A DNA stretch of 64,000 bases. Origin: Candidatus Methanoperedens sp. (GTDB lineage Archaea > Halobacteriota > Methanosarcinia > Methanosarcinales > Methanoperedenaceae). Positions 9,714-18,419 of the stretch are shown piece by piece. A model generated the notes under the pieces. It searched no databases. It had not been told where the DNA came from and was given only the letters and a program-made list of their open reading frames with translations. The DNA lies in the NCBI GenBank assembly GCA_012026795.1, contig VEPM01000001.1, positions 1 to 64,000 on the forward strand. Reading direction: 5' to 3'. Numbering within the stretch: position 1 is the stretch's first letter; each line of letters opens with the position of its first letter. Both the position numbers and the translations under genes were made by a program.

Positions 9714-9950
9714 TTAAAAGAAAGCGTAAAATGCAGCCATTGCAATCATGATAAATAGCGTCAAACCTATCCATACCTTAGCAGCACCATATTTCCCTAA
9801 TAAATATCCCATAAATAGAAGTGTTGGAATTGAAGACAGAGATGCCACATCTTGTGGTTTGTGCACTATATTCTTAAAAAATATTGTCACTGCCATCGTA
9901 AGAATGGCTGCAACTATTGCTAATTTTATTGGCTCTTCGATTTTTACCAT
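9714..9950 (-). CDS. small membrane protein, three predicted spans
   Basis: A 78-residue hydrophobic protein with three likely membrane helices, around residues 8-25, 38-52 and 57-77, joined by short loops; the first loop carries the conspicuous sequence NIVHKPQDVAS. I recognise no family. It sits 15 bases upstream of hypB on the same strand and may be the first gene of a hypB-radical SAM transcript. A link with nickel uptake or maturation is conceivable from position only. Confidence 0.6.
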   Translation of the reverse strand: MVKIEEPIKLAIVAAILTMAVTIFFKNIVHKPQDVASLSSIPTLLFMGYLLGKYGAAKVWIGLTLFIMIAMAAFYAFF

Positions 9951-10402
9951 TAATTTTACCCCTTTCCAAATTTAATTATCTGCCTTATATATGTTTGTAT
10001 AAGGTAACAACATTCGTTAGATGCGAGAGCCTCCAATATTCAAAATGGTCATGAAAAGGCATGCGCGCCTATTTTTCAGTAATTCAGAGGAATGTGGATA
10101 TATCCATAGCCATATCCGAGCATGAAAACCTATCGTCTTCAGTCACCCCAAACCCCGTACAAATGTTACGAGGCCTGTAGATAGCGTTTTTGACTATATA
10201 GAATCTTATTGAATATTATAGTTCTAACTTATGAAGCCTTAAAATTTATGATCAGTCGCTTAATTCTATATAAATCGATAGATTATATCTAACTACTAAC
10301 ATGGACAGAACTGGAACCTTCAAAATATCAAAAAAATTCTTCATAAGCCGTAATGATAAAGATTTAATATAATGATCAATAATAATGAATTAATGAAAAA
10401 AT
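9951..10402. other. 452-base intergenic region between divergent genes
   Basis: AT-rich divergent promoter region upstream of the small membrane protein gene and the cysteine-rich gene. TTTAATATAA, about 35 bases before the 10403 start, is a plausible TATA box for the rightward gene; TATATAAATCG near 10270 is another AT-rich candidate. I found no RNA gene, no convincing inverted repeat, and only trivial open frames, such as a 22-codon frame at 10301. Confidence 0.5.
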
Positions 10403-11413
10403 ATGGATTTCGTTGAGCAAGTCAGGAAGAACCTGGAAGGTAAGCTGCATATCGAAGATGGCAACTGCGGTACGACACATAAAGTTTTAAGAGAAATATC
10501 GAAACTGGGTGGGAAAGCGATTGTCTGGGAGCGCCCGGATGGGGTGTATTCAAGAATACTTGATGACAAAGGGAATATCGTAGGAGAAGGAGAAGGCATA
10601 ACCTGGCCTCCTGCAATTCTTTTTGCAATGGTTGAGGGAGGATTTTTCCCGAAGGATATCGGATCAGAGCTGACAAAGTCCCTGCAATGCATCATCGACA
10701 TGGAAAAGGTAGCGGATATCTATGGTTACGGAAGGGTGGTCACACCTGTAGCTTCAGCATATAATGAGGTCTGGAAGAACGGGGGGCGCGTTGCCATAAG
10801 GCGCAATTCATGGGGTATAGAAGTAGTATTTATCGATAAAGAAGACAAAGAAATAGCTGTCGGGCCGATATCTTATTGTCCAACATGCGGCACAGCGGCG
10901 ACAATACCGCGCGCTCCTGCTCTTGCGGCAAAGATCAAAGAAGAGCTAAAGGATAAGCGCAACACCGGAAAAGACAAATACGAACGCGGGATGGAGAATC
11001 ACTTCTTCTTTAAGAACGATAAGATGTGCTGTGAGATCCGTGAGAATGGGCAATTACTGGGAAGGGCCTCACGATGCTGCATAGCATACGCAGGTGTTGT
11101 TGCAGAAGTACATGCAGGTATTGCAGGACCGAAATGGGGGGCATTATTCAAGGAGTATTGCAAGATATGTCCCGTGAAACTGTGCCGGAAAGGAAAAAAT
11201 ACGGGAGAGGAAGCAAATAATCTTCTTGTTTCACTTGAAAAGAGGAATCTGAAAACAGATGTCAGTATAGAAACCTATATTACTGCCACAGTAAAAAAAG
11301 ATGGTGAGCCTTTGGGTGAAGGTATCGGGACTGTCTGTGCATTTTCATCACTGATGTATGCTAAAGCCAGATGCATCCAGCTAAGGTCTGAAATAGAGGT
11401 CGTAAGGGAATAG
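10403..11413 (+). CDS. cysteine-rich protein of unknown function next to hypA
   Basis: A 336-residue soluble protein I do not recognise. Its first half is a mixed alpha/beta region without cysteine clusters apart from two single residues. The second half is rich in cysteines: CPTC near 169-172, a CC pair in KMCCEI, another in SRCCIAYAG, and CKICPVKLC near 253-261. This spacing would suit a zinc site or an iron-sulfur cluster, but matches no ferredoxin pattern. It is followed after 3 bases by hypA on the same strand, so the two are almost certainly co-transcribed. The ATG at 10403 was chosen as the longest start; an upstream TATA box fits it. Confidence 0.7.
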   Translation: MDFVEQVRKNLEGKLHIEDGNCGTTHKVLREISKLGGKAIVWERPDGVYSRILDDKGNIVGEGEGITWPPAILFAMVEGGFFPKDIGSELTKSLQCIIDMEKVADIYGYGRVVTPVASAYNEVWKNGGRVAIRRNSWGIEVVFIDKEDKEIAVGPISYCPTCGTAATIPRAPALAAKIKEELKDKRNTGKDKYERGMENHFFFKNDKMCCEIRENGQLLGRASRCCIAYAGVVAEVHAGIAGPKWGALFKEYCKICPVKLCRKGKNTGEEANNLLVSLEKRNLKTDVSIETYITATVKKDGEPLGEGIGTVCAFSSLMYAKARCIQLRSEIEVVRE

Positions 11414-11416
11414 TAA

Positions 11417-11782
11417 ATGCATGAAATATCTATAGCAGGAGCAATAATTGATTCGGTGCTTGATGCTGCAAGAAAAAATAATGCCACAATCGTTAAAGAG
11501 GTTTTTCTTGAGATCGGGGAGCTTACAGCGCTAAATCCGGACCAGTTGAAGTTCATCTTTGAAACAATTACTAAAGGAACTATTGCACAGGGCGCGATAT
11601 ATAATATCAGGGTCATTAAACCCGTGATAAACTGTACGAAATGTTCCTATAACGGTCCGATAGAATTCTTTGAAAAAATGCATTTTTTCCTGCCAGTAAT
11701 AAAATGCCCACGATGTGATGGAATGGATGTGGACATTGTGGACGGACGGGAATGCTGTATCAAGAAAATAAATATATCTTGA
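11417..11782 (+). CDS. hypA: hydrogenase/urease nickel metallochaperone HypA
   Basis: A 121-residue nickel chaperone that delivers Ni(II) with HypB to [NiFe] hydrogenase. The N-terminal MHEISIA, with nickel-binding His2, is intact, and the zinc site is formed by Cys73, Cys76, Cys97 and Cys100 (CTKC and CPRC). The middle (LEIGELTALNPDQLKFIFE) is typical of the family. It lies 3 bases after the cysteine-rich 10403 gene. An extra CC pair (residues 113-114) occurs near the C terminus. Confidence 0.95.
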   Translation: MHEISIAGAIIDSVLDAARKNNATIVKEVFLEIGELTALNPDQLKFIFETITKGTIAQGAIYNIRVIKPVINCTKCSYNGPIEFFEKMHFFLPVIKCPRCDGMDVDIVDGRECCIKKINIS

Positions 11783-11842
11783 ATAATTTATTAAACTTTG
11801 GTGGAAAGACATATTATCACGCAAATATATTGAATAACCTGA

Positions 11843-12406
11843 ATGAGCCGGGAAGTAAAAGAGCGGACAATTCTTGATAAGTTTGCAGAAGATTTTGTTA
11901 ATGTAGTAGAAAAGCATGCAAAGTATATCATTGTTTCAGGATTTGTAGCGATAGCTCATGGGAGAAGCAGGGGAACGGAAGATGTGGATCTGATAATCGA
12001 AAAGATCAAAAAAGATACATTCATAAAAATGCATAATGATCTTGTAGAGGCAGGTTTTGAATGCATTCAGTCAGAATATCCGGAACTTATTTATGATGAC
12101 TATTTAAAAGATAAAACCAGTGTGCGCTATGTCAGAAAAGGACATTTTATTCCTGAAATGGAATTGAAACTGGCTAAAGATGAACTTGATAATTATCAAA
12201 TCCGGACAAGAAAAAAACTGCCTCTTACAGGGCTGGATCTATATTTTTCAAATATTGAAATGAATATTGCTTTTAAGGAAGAACTGCTAAAATCAGAAAA
12301 GGATATGGAAGATGCAAGGCATTTGAGGATCATCTATTCTGACGTCATTGATGAAAAAGAAATCACAAAGATAAAAGCGGATATCTGCAGGTTGAGGCTA
12401 TCATGA
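11843..12406 (+). CDS. nucleotidyltransferase-fold protein
   Basis: A 187-residue protein with the minimal nucleotidyltransferase signature: GFVAIAHGRSRGTEDVDL around residues 33-51 gives the G-(S/R)-R-(G)-T-x-D-x-D metal-binding motif. Such proteins are often the NTase half of two-gene toxin-antitoxin or AbiE-like modules. It overlaps the following 73-residue gene by 4 bases (ATGA), which supports a coupled pair. The partner is not an obvious HEPN protein, so the module type is open. Confidence 0.75.
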   Translation: MSREVKERTILDKFAEDFVNVVEKHAKYIIVSGFVAIAHGRSRGTEDVDLIIEKIKKDTFIKMHNDLVEAGFECIQSEYPELIYDDYLKDKTSVRYVRKGHFIPEMELKLAKDELDNYQIRTRKKLPLTGLDLYFSNIEMNIAFKEELLKSEKDMEDARHLRIIYSDVIDEKEITKIKADICRLRLS

Positions 12407-12624
12407 GAGATAGGACTCACGATGAGCAAGTGATACGGTGGGCTGAATTCGTAAAGACACATCCCCGCTCGGTCTGGATCAGGGAGGTTGGCCCACTAAT
12501 AGACTCACAGATAATTATGGCAAATGCCTTCTATGAGCGCCTTGCCAAAACAGAGGGTGGACTTGAGAAAATAAGAAAACTAAGGAAGTTGGAAAAAAAG
12601 CATAATACCGTCAGATCCCGTTAA
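12403..12624 (+). CDS. small protein paired with nucleotidyltransferase
   Basis: A 73-residue protein starting in the ATGA overlap with the nucleotidyltransferase gene. It is mostly helical and basic at the C terminus (RKLRKLEKKH), with a conserved-looking core HPRSVWIREVGPLIDSQI. I do not recognise the family; it is too short and lacks the RxxxxH motif expected of HEPN. By position it is the partner of the nucleotidyltransferase, perhaps as antitoxin or substrate adaptor. Confidence 0.6.
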   Translation: MRDRTHDEQVIRWAEFVKTHPRSVWIREVGPLIDSQIIMANAFYERLAKTEGGLEKIRKLRKLEKKHNTVRSR

Positions 12625-12651
12625 TCAACCTTTAACACCGATTTATGAATT

Positions 12652-13557
12652 TCATATAACCCTATTAATCCCGTATCTCTTAAACATCATTGCTTCCACC
12701 TTGCTGATATCAAGCATCCTGATAAGCATTTTTATATCCTTTTCATCGACCTGAACACCCGGGACTATGGCATCCCCTTTATAAAAAATCGTCCCTCCTT
12801 TCATATTAGCACCAACATAACCCTGAGCTTTCCCACTTATAATAAGCATGCCATCTTTCAGATATGCGCCAGCGAACTCTCCGGTATCCCCTGTAATGAT
12901 TATCCCGCCGCGCAGGAGTACGGCAGTGTTCAAGCCTGCATCCCCATCTATCCTGATAAATCCGCGCTTCATCAGGATTCCTGTGCTCATCCCCGCATCG
13001 CCTTCCACAATTACCTTCCTGTCAGCATCAAGGCGGGCCGCGATTGTATCACGGATAATCCCATCTCTTATGCATAAGAAGCTATTTTCCAAAATATTCG
13101 GGGGAAGTATTTTTTCATTTGACACTTCTGAAAGGATATCTGTAATAGATACGAACTTTCGATACTCCGGGCGGTCAGATACAACCTCCACAACGTTTCC
13201 CACTGGTTGTTTGACATTACCTTTTATATAGATCGCCCCTGAGACCATGCTGATACCCATCCGCGTATCAACATCCCCATCAACGATTATCGAACCTGCT
13301 TTTATTTTATTTCCTGTGCCCCCGAAAAACTTAAGATCAACTCCAAGGCTGCTTCCAAGCCTTTTGCCTGCATTGCCTTTTATGTTCACATCTTCCCCAT
13401 TCTTTAAAGCAAAAACAAGGTCCTGATAGGTATATGATGTACCGGTCTGGTGCGGGATAACTGCTGACGGTGAAAGCCTGCTGCCCCTGTGCTGCCAGAA
13501 AAAATCATATGTAAAATCGCATAAGCACTCAACCGGATAAGATAGTTCAAGAATCAC
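12652..13557 (-). CDS. FwdC/GltS-type GXGXG beta-helix protein, stand-alone
   Basis: A 301-residue protein whose residues from about 55 onward consist of repeated right-handed beta-helix turns with GDxGxxxGxxMxxGxIxIxG spacing (for example GDAGMSTGILMKRG and GDTGEFAGAYLKDG). This is the fold of formylmethanofuran dehydrogenase subunit C and of the glutamate synthase C-terminal domain. No other Fwd/Fmd or GltS subunit gene is nearby, so it is an orphan paralogue; some archaeal copies carry the doubtful name tributyrin esterase. The catalytic role is unknown. It is followed on the same strand by no close gene; upstream, a DUF5658-like membrane protein gene lies 10 bases away. Confidence 0.75.
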   Translation of the reverse strand: MILELSYPVECLCDFTYDFFWQHRGSRLSPSAVIPHQTGTSYTYQDLVFALKNGEDVNIKGNAGKRLGSSLGVDLKFFGGTGNKIKAGSIIVDGDVDTRMGISMVSGAIYIKGNVKQPVGNVVEVVSDRPEYRKFVSITDILSEVSNEKILPPNILENSFLCIRDGIIRDTIAARLDADRKVIVEGDAGMSTGILMKRGFIRIDGDAGLNTAVLLRGGIIITGDTGEFAGAYLKDGMLIISGKAQGYVGANMKGGTIFYKGDAIVPGVQVDEKDIKMLIRMLDISKVEAMMFKRYGINRVI

Positions 13558-13567
13558 AACGGATAAT

Positions 13568-14110
13568 TCACTTGAAAGTAGATGAATATTTTTTATTTAA
13601 TCCCTTAATCCGGTTGGAAAAAGAATTTTGCGCCTTGACCTTTACATAATTATCTATTATCGTACCCGCAAATGTGAACAATAATAAAGCCACCAGGTAA
13701 ATTGTATTGATTTCCGTAGGGCTCATGTGCTCAAGACCGGATATTTCCTGGATATTTGCCTGGATGGCTAAAAGTCCAAATAATATCAATGACACCAGCA
13801 CACCGTTTATGAACCAGAAGCTGTCTTTGACCCTCATCGATGCGATCATAAGAGGAACGATTATAAACCATAGCTTGGCTGCAATAAGCCCGGAGAGTCC
13901 AAAGTTAAAATAGATATACCGGATTATAGGGTTATATTCAACATCCAATCCTTTTGAATCCATCATAATAGCAGCTGTAACTGTATCTCCTATATCGAAT
14001 GTGATGAAAACGCAAAAGTAAAGAAAATGCTGGAAATTTAATCTGCGGTATATATACCCGAAAAGAAGTTTCATAAAACCAAATTCAGATTCTTCTCTGT
14101 TTTCAATCAT
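13568..14110 (-). CDS. membrane protein, DUF5658-like
   Basis: A 180-residue integral membrane protein with about four helices (near 27-50, 68-90, 98-118 and 134-155). The first helix carries DIGDTVTAAIM, then a loop with EYNPIIRY, the D...T...(E)xNP arrangement I associate with DUF5658. Its function is unknown. A short basic C-terminal tail follows. It lies 10 bases upstream of the FwdC-like gene on the same strand and is likely co-transcribed with it; nothing shows a shared function. Confidence 0.65.
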   Translation of the reverse strand: MIENREESEFGFMKLLFGYIYRRLNFQHFLYFCVFITFDIGDTVTAAIMMDSKGLDVEYNPIIRYIYFNFGLSGLIAAKLWFIIVPLMIASMRVKDSFWFINGVLVSLILFGLLAIQANIQEISGLEHMSPTEINTIYLVALLLFTFAGTIIDNYVKVKAQNSFSNRIKGLNKKYSSTFK

Positions 14111-14227
14111 TTTTTCACCATAAAAGTGATATCAACTGCCGCGTAGGCTAGAATGATGATCATAGTTATAATAATTAATAGATTGTTTTAAAGACAAATA
14201 AAGCCAGTCTTAAAATAAAATGAGCAT

Positions 14228-16297
14228 TTATTTGAACTTTTTTAGCAATTTACTGTAGAATTCGGTATCTGCATACTTTCGCGCAAGCCTTTCTACAATA
14301 AGCTCAGGAGTGCTGCGGGCAAGATAATTATATCTCGGATTCCTGTCAACTATAAGATTCAGGTTTTCATCAAGACCTTTTGCTTCAATACCATCAACCC
14401 GGATTTTATGGATTGTATTTTTCAATATCGATTCTGCCAGGTGGCTAACAAATACTCCAATGCCTTTGTTATCGTCAAGTTCCTCAAGTATCCCCGAAAT
14501 GATCCTGGCAGAGGCGCCGGGCTCAGTAATAGATTCCATTTCATCAGTAAGGACGATCTTGGTTTTATTATTCGAAACTGCAGAGAAATCCTTGATAGTG
14601 CTCTCAAAAGCCCCGGCATCCATAGTGCCTTTGGATTTGCCGAAATAATAGAATTCTTCGACAAGACCCAGTTCGCATTCTTTCGCAGGAACAGGATATC
14701 CCATATGGGCAAGTATGGTAATCTGGGCAAGAAGATCAAGTGTTGATGTTTTACCGCCGGAGTTTACCCCGCTTAACAATACCACACGCGCATCTTTGAG
14801 TTTACCGATGCCGGAATTCATGCTGCATCTTCCGATTGCGTAATCTATCGGGACTGCATTTGCCAGGAAAAGGTTTGATCCTCCTTTTATGCCTATCCCG
14901 TTATCATTCTGAAGATGCGGCATGTTAAGGGCGAATTTTTTTGAAAAACAGGCGATCGTATATACGACATCAAAATCAAGAACTTCGCGGACAAGAAGGG
15001 ATGCGGTTTCTTTTAAATTTGAAAGAAAACGGGCATTATTTCTCAGGATTACGATCTTTCGTGACGCTATGCTTCTTAGCAGATGGTTTTTCAATCCTTC
15101 AACACCGCGAACGTTTATTTTGATCGGGTGCGATATTTCCTCATTGAAAAAAGTGTTGACATACTGTGATTCTGTTGGGTTCAGGTCAAGTTCTGCCACG
15201 ATTCCCCGCAACGCATTGGCAGTCACTGTGTTGTATTTTTCCCTGATCTCTTTTTCAAGCAGCCTGTTAATGCTCCCATCCATTGCAGTGAGCATGTCAA
15301 AGCCTTTGACAGTAATTGAGCTTTTTTCGATAAGAGCCCCGAATTCAGCATTTGCCTGCCTCTCCGAATTAACAACTGCATTGTTGAGCCTGTCGATAAT
15401 TGATTTACACCGATCTATTTCATTATCAAGCCCGCTTTTTATATCCGATTCGCCGCAGAGTTTCATTAAACCCGAAGATAGCTGCTGGATATCCCCGGGT
15501 TTTATTTTTTCACAAAAATCAGGTGCATGCTGCCTGATTTTATTAAAGATACCAATTGAGCAGGTGATAGACTCAAGGTTTTTTGTAAAGAATGCCAGTT
15601 CTTTTTCAGGAGCGACCTGCCAGGTCTCTAATTTTTTAATATCAAGGAAATCAACCTCTATATCCTCAGGAAAATCAATGCCGGCGAGACTTGTACCCAG
15701 TATAACATACGAATAACCGCGGGCTATATCAGCAATTTCCTTTTTATCGGGAACAAGCTGGACTGAAACAGGGAATTTTTTGGCAGCTTCAAATTCTTCA
15801 GTGTTCGTAGCGATGATGACCCTGTCCCTTATTACAGGTATATTTAAATTCGTCTTCAGGGGTTTTATTTTTGATAACAGGGAAGAGAGTTCTTTTTCAT
15901 CGAGTTTATCCGCAATCCCCGAAATTTCGCGAATTTCTTCCTGGATATGCAGTATCTTTTCCAGCTTTTGCGAAGGATAAGGGAAATATAAGCTCAGTTT
16001 GCTTCTTGCATGGTCCGTATGTGCAAAACCCTTGATGAGTTCTAAGAGCTTTTCATAAAAATCAAAAGCTTCATTTGTTTTAAGGAAATCCCTTGCACCT
16101 GTGCCCTCATTTATTGCAACAGCCTCCAGAACAAGTGATATCGCGGATTTCTCGGTCATTCCCTCAAGTTCGCTGATGGCAGCGATATCCTGGCTTATTA
16201 TGGCATCAATTGCCTGTTTTTCAGAGCCGAAATGCTCAACAAGGCGGCGTGCTGTTTTTTCACCAATGCGGGGGATGGATTTCAGGGTGTTTATCAT
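14228..16297 (-). CDS. MutS-family ATPase (archaeal MutS-related)
   Basis: A 689-residue protein: an N-terminal helix-hairpin-helix region (about 1-60, IPRIGEKTARRLVEHFG), a central helical lever and clamp region, and a C-terminal MutS ATPase with Walker A GVNSGGKT at about 510-517 and Walker B VLTDEMES near 581-588. It has no mismatch-recognition domain with the Phe-x-Glu motif and no Smr domain at the C terminus, so it is neither MutS1 nor a typical bacterial MutS2. Related archaeal proteins are uncharacterised; a role in handling branched or recombining DNA is inferred. Confidence 0.85.
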   Translation of the reverse strand: MINTLKSIPRIGEKTARRLVEHFGSEKQAIDAIISQDIAAISELEGMTEKSAISLVLEAVAINEGTGARDFLKTNEAFDFYEKLLELIKGFAHTDHARSKLSLYFPYPSQKLEKILHIQEEIREISGIADKLDEKELSSLLSKIKPLKTNLNIPVIRDRVIIATNTEEFEAAKKFPVSVQLVPDKKEIADIARGYSYVILGTSLAGIDFPEDIEVDFLDIKKLETWQVAPEKELAFFTKNLESITCSIGIFNKIRQHAPDFCEKIKPGDIQQLSSGLMKLCGESDIKSGLDNEIDRCKSIIDRLNNAVVNSERQANAEFGALIEKSSITVKGFDMLTAMDGSINRLLEKEIREKYNTVTANALRGIVAELDLNPTESQYVNTFFNEEISHPIKINVRGVEGLKNHLLRSIASRKIVILRNNARFLSNLKETASLLVREVLDFDVVYTIACFSKKFALNMPHLQNDNGIGIKGGSNLFLANAVPIDYAIGRCSMNSGIGKLKDARVVLLSGVNSGGKTSTLDLLAQITILAHMGYPVPAKECELGLVEEFYYFGKSKGTMDAGAFESTIKDFSAVSNNKTKIVLTDEMESITEPGASARIISGILEELDDNKGIGVFVSHLAESILKNTIHKIRVDGIEAKGLDENLNLIVDRNPRYNYLARSTPELIVERLARKYADTEFYSKLLKKFK

Positions 16298-16467
16298 TGG
16301 AATTCAATTTGAATTATATATTTCATCTTAATGGTGCGTGGATTTTAAAAATGTTGGTATCATGCCACAAAGTATGTCATACATAATCATCATATGTATG
16401 AAACACATAACCACTTGTTATGGACATGTATCAGGAAGCTTAATTGATGATTTTACTCTGTTTAGAA

Positions 16468-16614
16468 TTATTGCAGTAGTCTGCTTCTTTGCTTCTTTAT
16501 TCCACGTTTTTTTGGCTGATCTTGAAATATCAAAGGTGGTGGATTTTCCTTCATGCCAGTTTTTATCAGGCGAAGGGCTTCAGCTTTGGTTTTAACTATA
16601 CCCGGATCCACCAT
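16468..16614 (-). CDS. 48-residue ORF coupled to cysH
   Basis: A short open frame starting with ATG at 16614, one base after the cysH stop codon (TAAGATG), and ending with TAA at 16468. The product is basic: an amphipathic stretch (KAEALRLIKTGM), a Pro-rich middle (ENPPPLIFQDQPKKRG) and a KKQRSR end. The tight junction with cysH and coding-like composition suggest translational coupling within the sulfur cluster. No strong Shine-Dalgarno site is visible. I recognise no family and it could be spurious. Confidence 0.42.
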   Translation of the reverse strand: MVDPGIVKTKAEALRLIKTGMKENPPPLIFQDQPKKRGIKKQRSRLLQ

Positions 16615-16615
16615 C

Positions 16616-17335
16616 TTATTTCTTCACATTCCCCGCATGCAGCCCGCATTCCTTCTTCGTTGCATCTTCCCACCACCAGCGCCCTTCGCGCTCATGCTGG
16701 CCCGGAAGCACAGGTTTCGTGCAGGGTTCGCATCCGATGCTGACAAACCCTTTTTCATGCAACTTATTATAAGGAACATTGTTTTCCCGTATATAATCCC
16801 AGACCTGCTTTGAAGTCCAGTTGGCAAGAGGATTAAACTTAATCAGGTTTCCCGTCCCGAATGTAGGATCTTTCTGTATGACAGGAACATTTGCCCTTGT
16901 TCCAGGGCTCTGGTCTTTTCGCTGTCCTGTTATCCAGGCATCCACAGTATTCAGGGCGCGCTTTAACGGGTCAACCTTACGTGCATCGCAGCATTCCTTA
17001 TGACCATCCTTATAAAATGAAAACAATCCTTTTTCTTTCACCAGCTTTTCAGTTGCATCGCGGTTTGCGAAAAATATTTCAATAGGGATATTATATGTAT
17101 TCCTGACCTCTTCGATGAACTGGTATGTTTCAGGATGAAGGCGCCCTGTATCAAGAGAAAAGACCCTGAAACCATTACTGATCTTTTTTGCCATGTCGAC
17201 CAGTACGACATCTTCAGCCCCGCTGAACGATATTGCGATATTCTTGAAATTATTAAGTGCTAACTCAAGGATTTCCTGAGGCGACTTATTTTCATAATCT
17301 TTTGCCAATTTTTCAATGTTAAGTTGTTCTGACAT
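16616..17335 (-). CDS. cysH: APS/PAPS reductase with [4Fe-4S] cysteine motif
   Basis: Assimilatory adenylyl-sulfate or phosphoadenylyl-sulfate reductase, 239 residues, reducing activated sulfate to sulfite. The PP-loop is SFSGAEDVV near 37-45, and [10 protein letters not shown] lies near 61-70. Paired cysteines Cys115-Cys116 and Cys202/Cys205 form the [4Fe-4S]-binding set of APS-type reductases, and the catalytic ECGLH occurs at 229-233. The cluster motif favours APS over PAPS as substrate. The sulfite-reductase-like gene lies 20 bases upstream on the same strand, making a two-step sulfate-to-sulfide unit. No ATP sulfurylase gene is in the window. Confidence 0.92.
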   Translation of the reverse strand: MSEQLNIEKLAKDYENKSPQEILELALNNFKNIAISFSGAEDVVLVDMAKKISNGFRVFSLDTGRLHPETYQFIEEVRNTYNIPIEIFFANRDATEKLVKEKGLFSFYKDGHKECCDARKVDPLKRALNTVDAWITGQRKDQSPGTRANVPVIQKDPTFGTGNLIKFNPLANWTSKQVWDYIRENNVPYNKLHEKGFVSIGCEPCTKPVLPGQHEREGRWWWEDATKKECGLHAGNVKK

Positions 17336-17355
17336 TTTTATCCTTATCCTTATTT

Positions 17356-18213
17356 CTACCCCACGATCTGTTCTTTGAACTTCTCAAATCCCACACGTTC
17401 TATGCAATCTCCAAACCTCTCGCCGATATTGGTATTCTTCTTTGACCAATCAATAATTCTCCTGAATATGGCGACTGCCTCTTCGGCGGATTTTGCGTCG
17501 GTCAATTCTCTTCCGAGTTTGGGATGTTTTCCTATTTTCCCGCCCACAAAGAGCTTATAGCCTTTCCACTCTTCAGTTATAAGATCTGAAGGGCAGGCTC
17601 CGACACATGCTCCGCACAGGTTGCACTTGTCCCAGATGATTGTGGCCTTATCATCTTCCAGAATTATAGCCTTTTCAGGGCACATGAAAGTGCATGTCCC
17701 GCATCCTGAACAGGCATCGCTGTCGATAATGGGTTTGAGTATGCCCATCACTCCGAGGTCGTTCTCCTGCGGCTTGGCACAGGCGTTCGGGCATCCTGTT
17801 ACAGCAAATTTTATCTTAACAGGCATATCCTCGCCAAAGAATTCCTTGTCGAGTATTCCTGCCAGGCCGTAGGTATCTATAATGCCGTAATTGCATTCGA
17901 GATTCCCGGGGCATGAAATTATATTACGCACCCGCGGGCCGCAGGAGCCTGGCGGCGTCCCGTTGTCTTCGAGCTCTTTTGTTATAGCATCCAGGTCGTG
18001 TATATTCACATTCGGGATCTGCATCCCCTGGCGGGTTGTGATATGTATGTATCCGGTGCCGTATTTCCGGGCAAGACGGCTTATCCCTGATAGCTGGTCT
18101 GAAGTGACATTGCCGCAGGGCATCCGAAGCCTGACCACGAAAAGGTCTTTCTGCTTCTGTTTCATATAACCGGATTTTTTAAGGATCGATATGTCAAGTT
18201 TTTCTAGGGTCAT
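17356..18213 (-). CDS. siroheme sulfite-reductase-like protein with two [4Fe-4S] ferredoxin clusters
   Basis: A 285-residue single-subunit protein of the nitrite/sulfite reductase superfamily. A ferredoxin-like half domain (about 20-90) is followed by the siroheme-[4Fe-4S] site, Cys101/Cys107 (C-x5-C) and Cys141/Cys145 (C-x3-C), then an inserted two-cluster ferredoxin (Cys168, 171, 174, 178 and Cys197, 200, 203, 207) and a C-terminal helical part. Small proteins of this type in methanogens are called Dsr-like proteins, and some reduce sulfite for assimilation. Pairing with cysH supports sulfite reduction to sulfide. It should act in the cytoplasm with ferredoxin as electron donor. Confidence 0.88.
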   Translation of the reverse strand: MTLEKLDISILKKSGYMKQKQKDLFVVRLRMPCGNVTSDQLSGISRLARKYGTGYIHITTRQGMQIPNVNIHDLDAITKELEDNGTPPGSCGPRVRNIISCPGNLECNYGIIDTYGLAGILDKEFFGEDMPVKIKFAVTGCPNACAKPQENDLGVMGILKPIIDSDACSGCGTCTFMCPEKAIILEDDKATIIWDKCNLCGACVGACPSDLITEEWKGYKLFVGGKIGKHPKLGRELTDAKSAEEAVAIFRRIIDWSKKNTNIGERFGDCIERVGFEKFKEQIVG

Positions 18214-18381
18214 GGTTCACCTTGATATACAGTTGATATTTAAATAATTCTGGGTGTTTAACTTGCAGGATCAAATATAACTGATGAATGCGGCAATATT
18301 TGTCATAATTAATCCATACCTGGAGCGTGTTTTATGTAATATCCATATAAAATCGTTTTTGTTTGTGCGCATCAAAAGCCC

Positions 18382-18393
18382 CTATATTTATAA
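18382..18393 (+). promoter_or_regulatory. TATA box for argH
   Basis: CTATATTTATAA preceded by the purine-rich AAAAGCCC (a possible BRE), about 30 bases before the argH ATG. This spacing implies a transcript with a very short or absent leader. No Shine-Dalgarno site precedes the ATG, consistent with that. Confidence 0.55.
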
Positions 18394-18419
18394 CCATTGA
18401 CATGAATTAAAGACAATTT

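Noticed and set aside
16338-16595. 85-codon plus-strand frame after the MutS-like gene
   Set aside because: No ribosome site and hydrophobic low-complexity sequence; it is antisense to the 48-residue ORF that abuts cysH.
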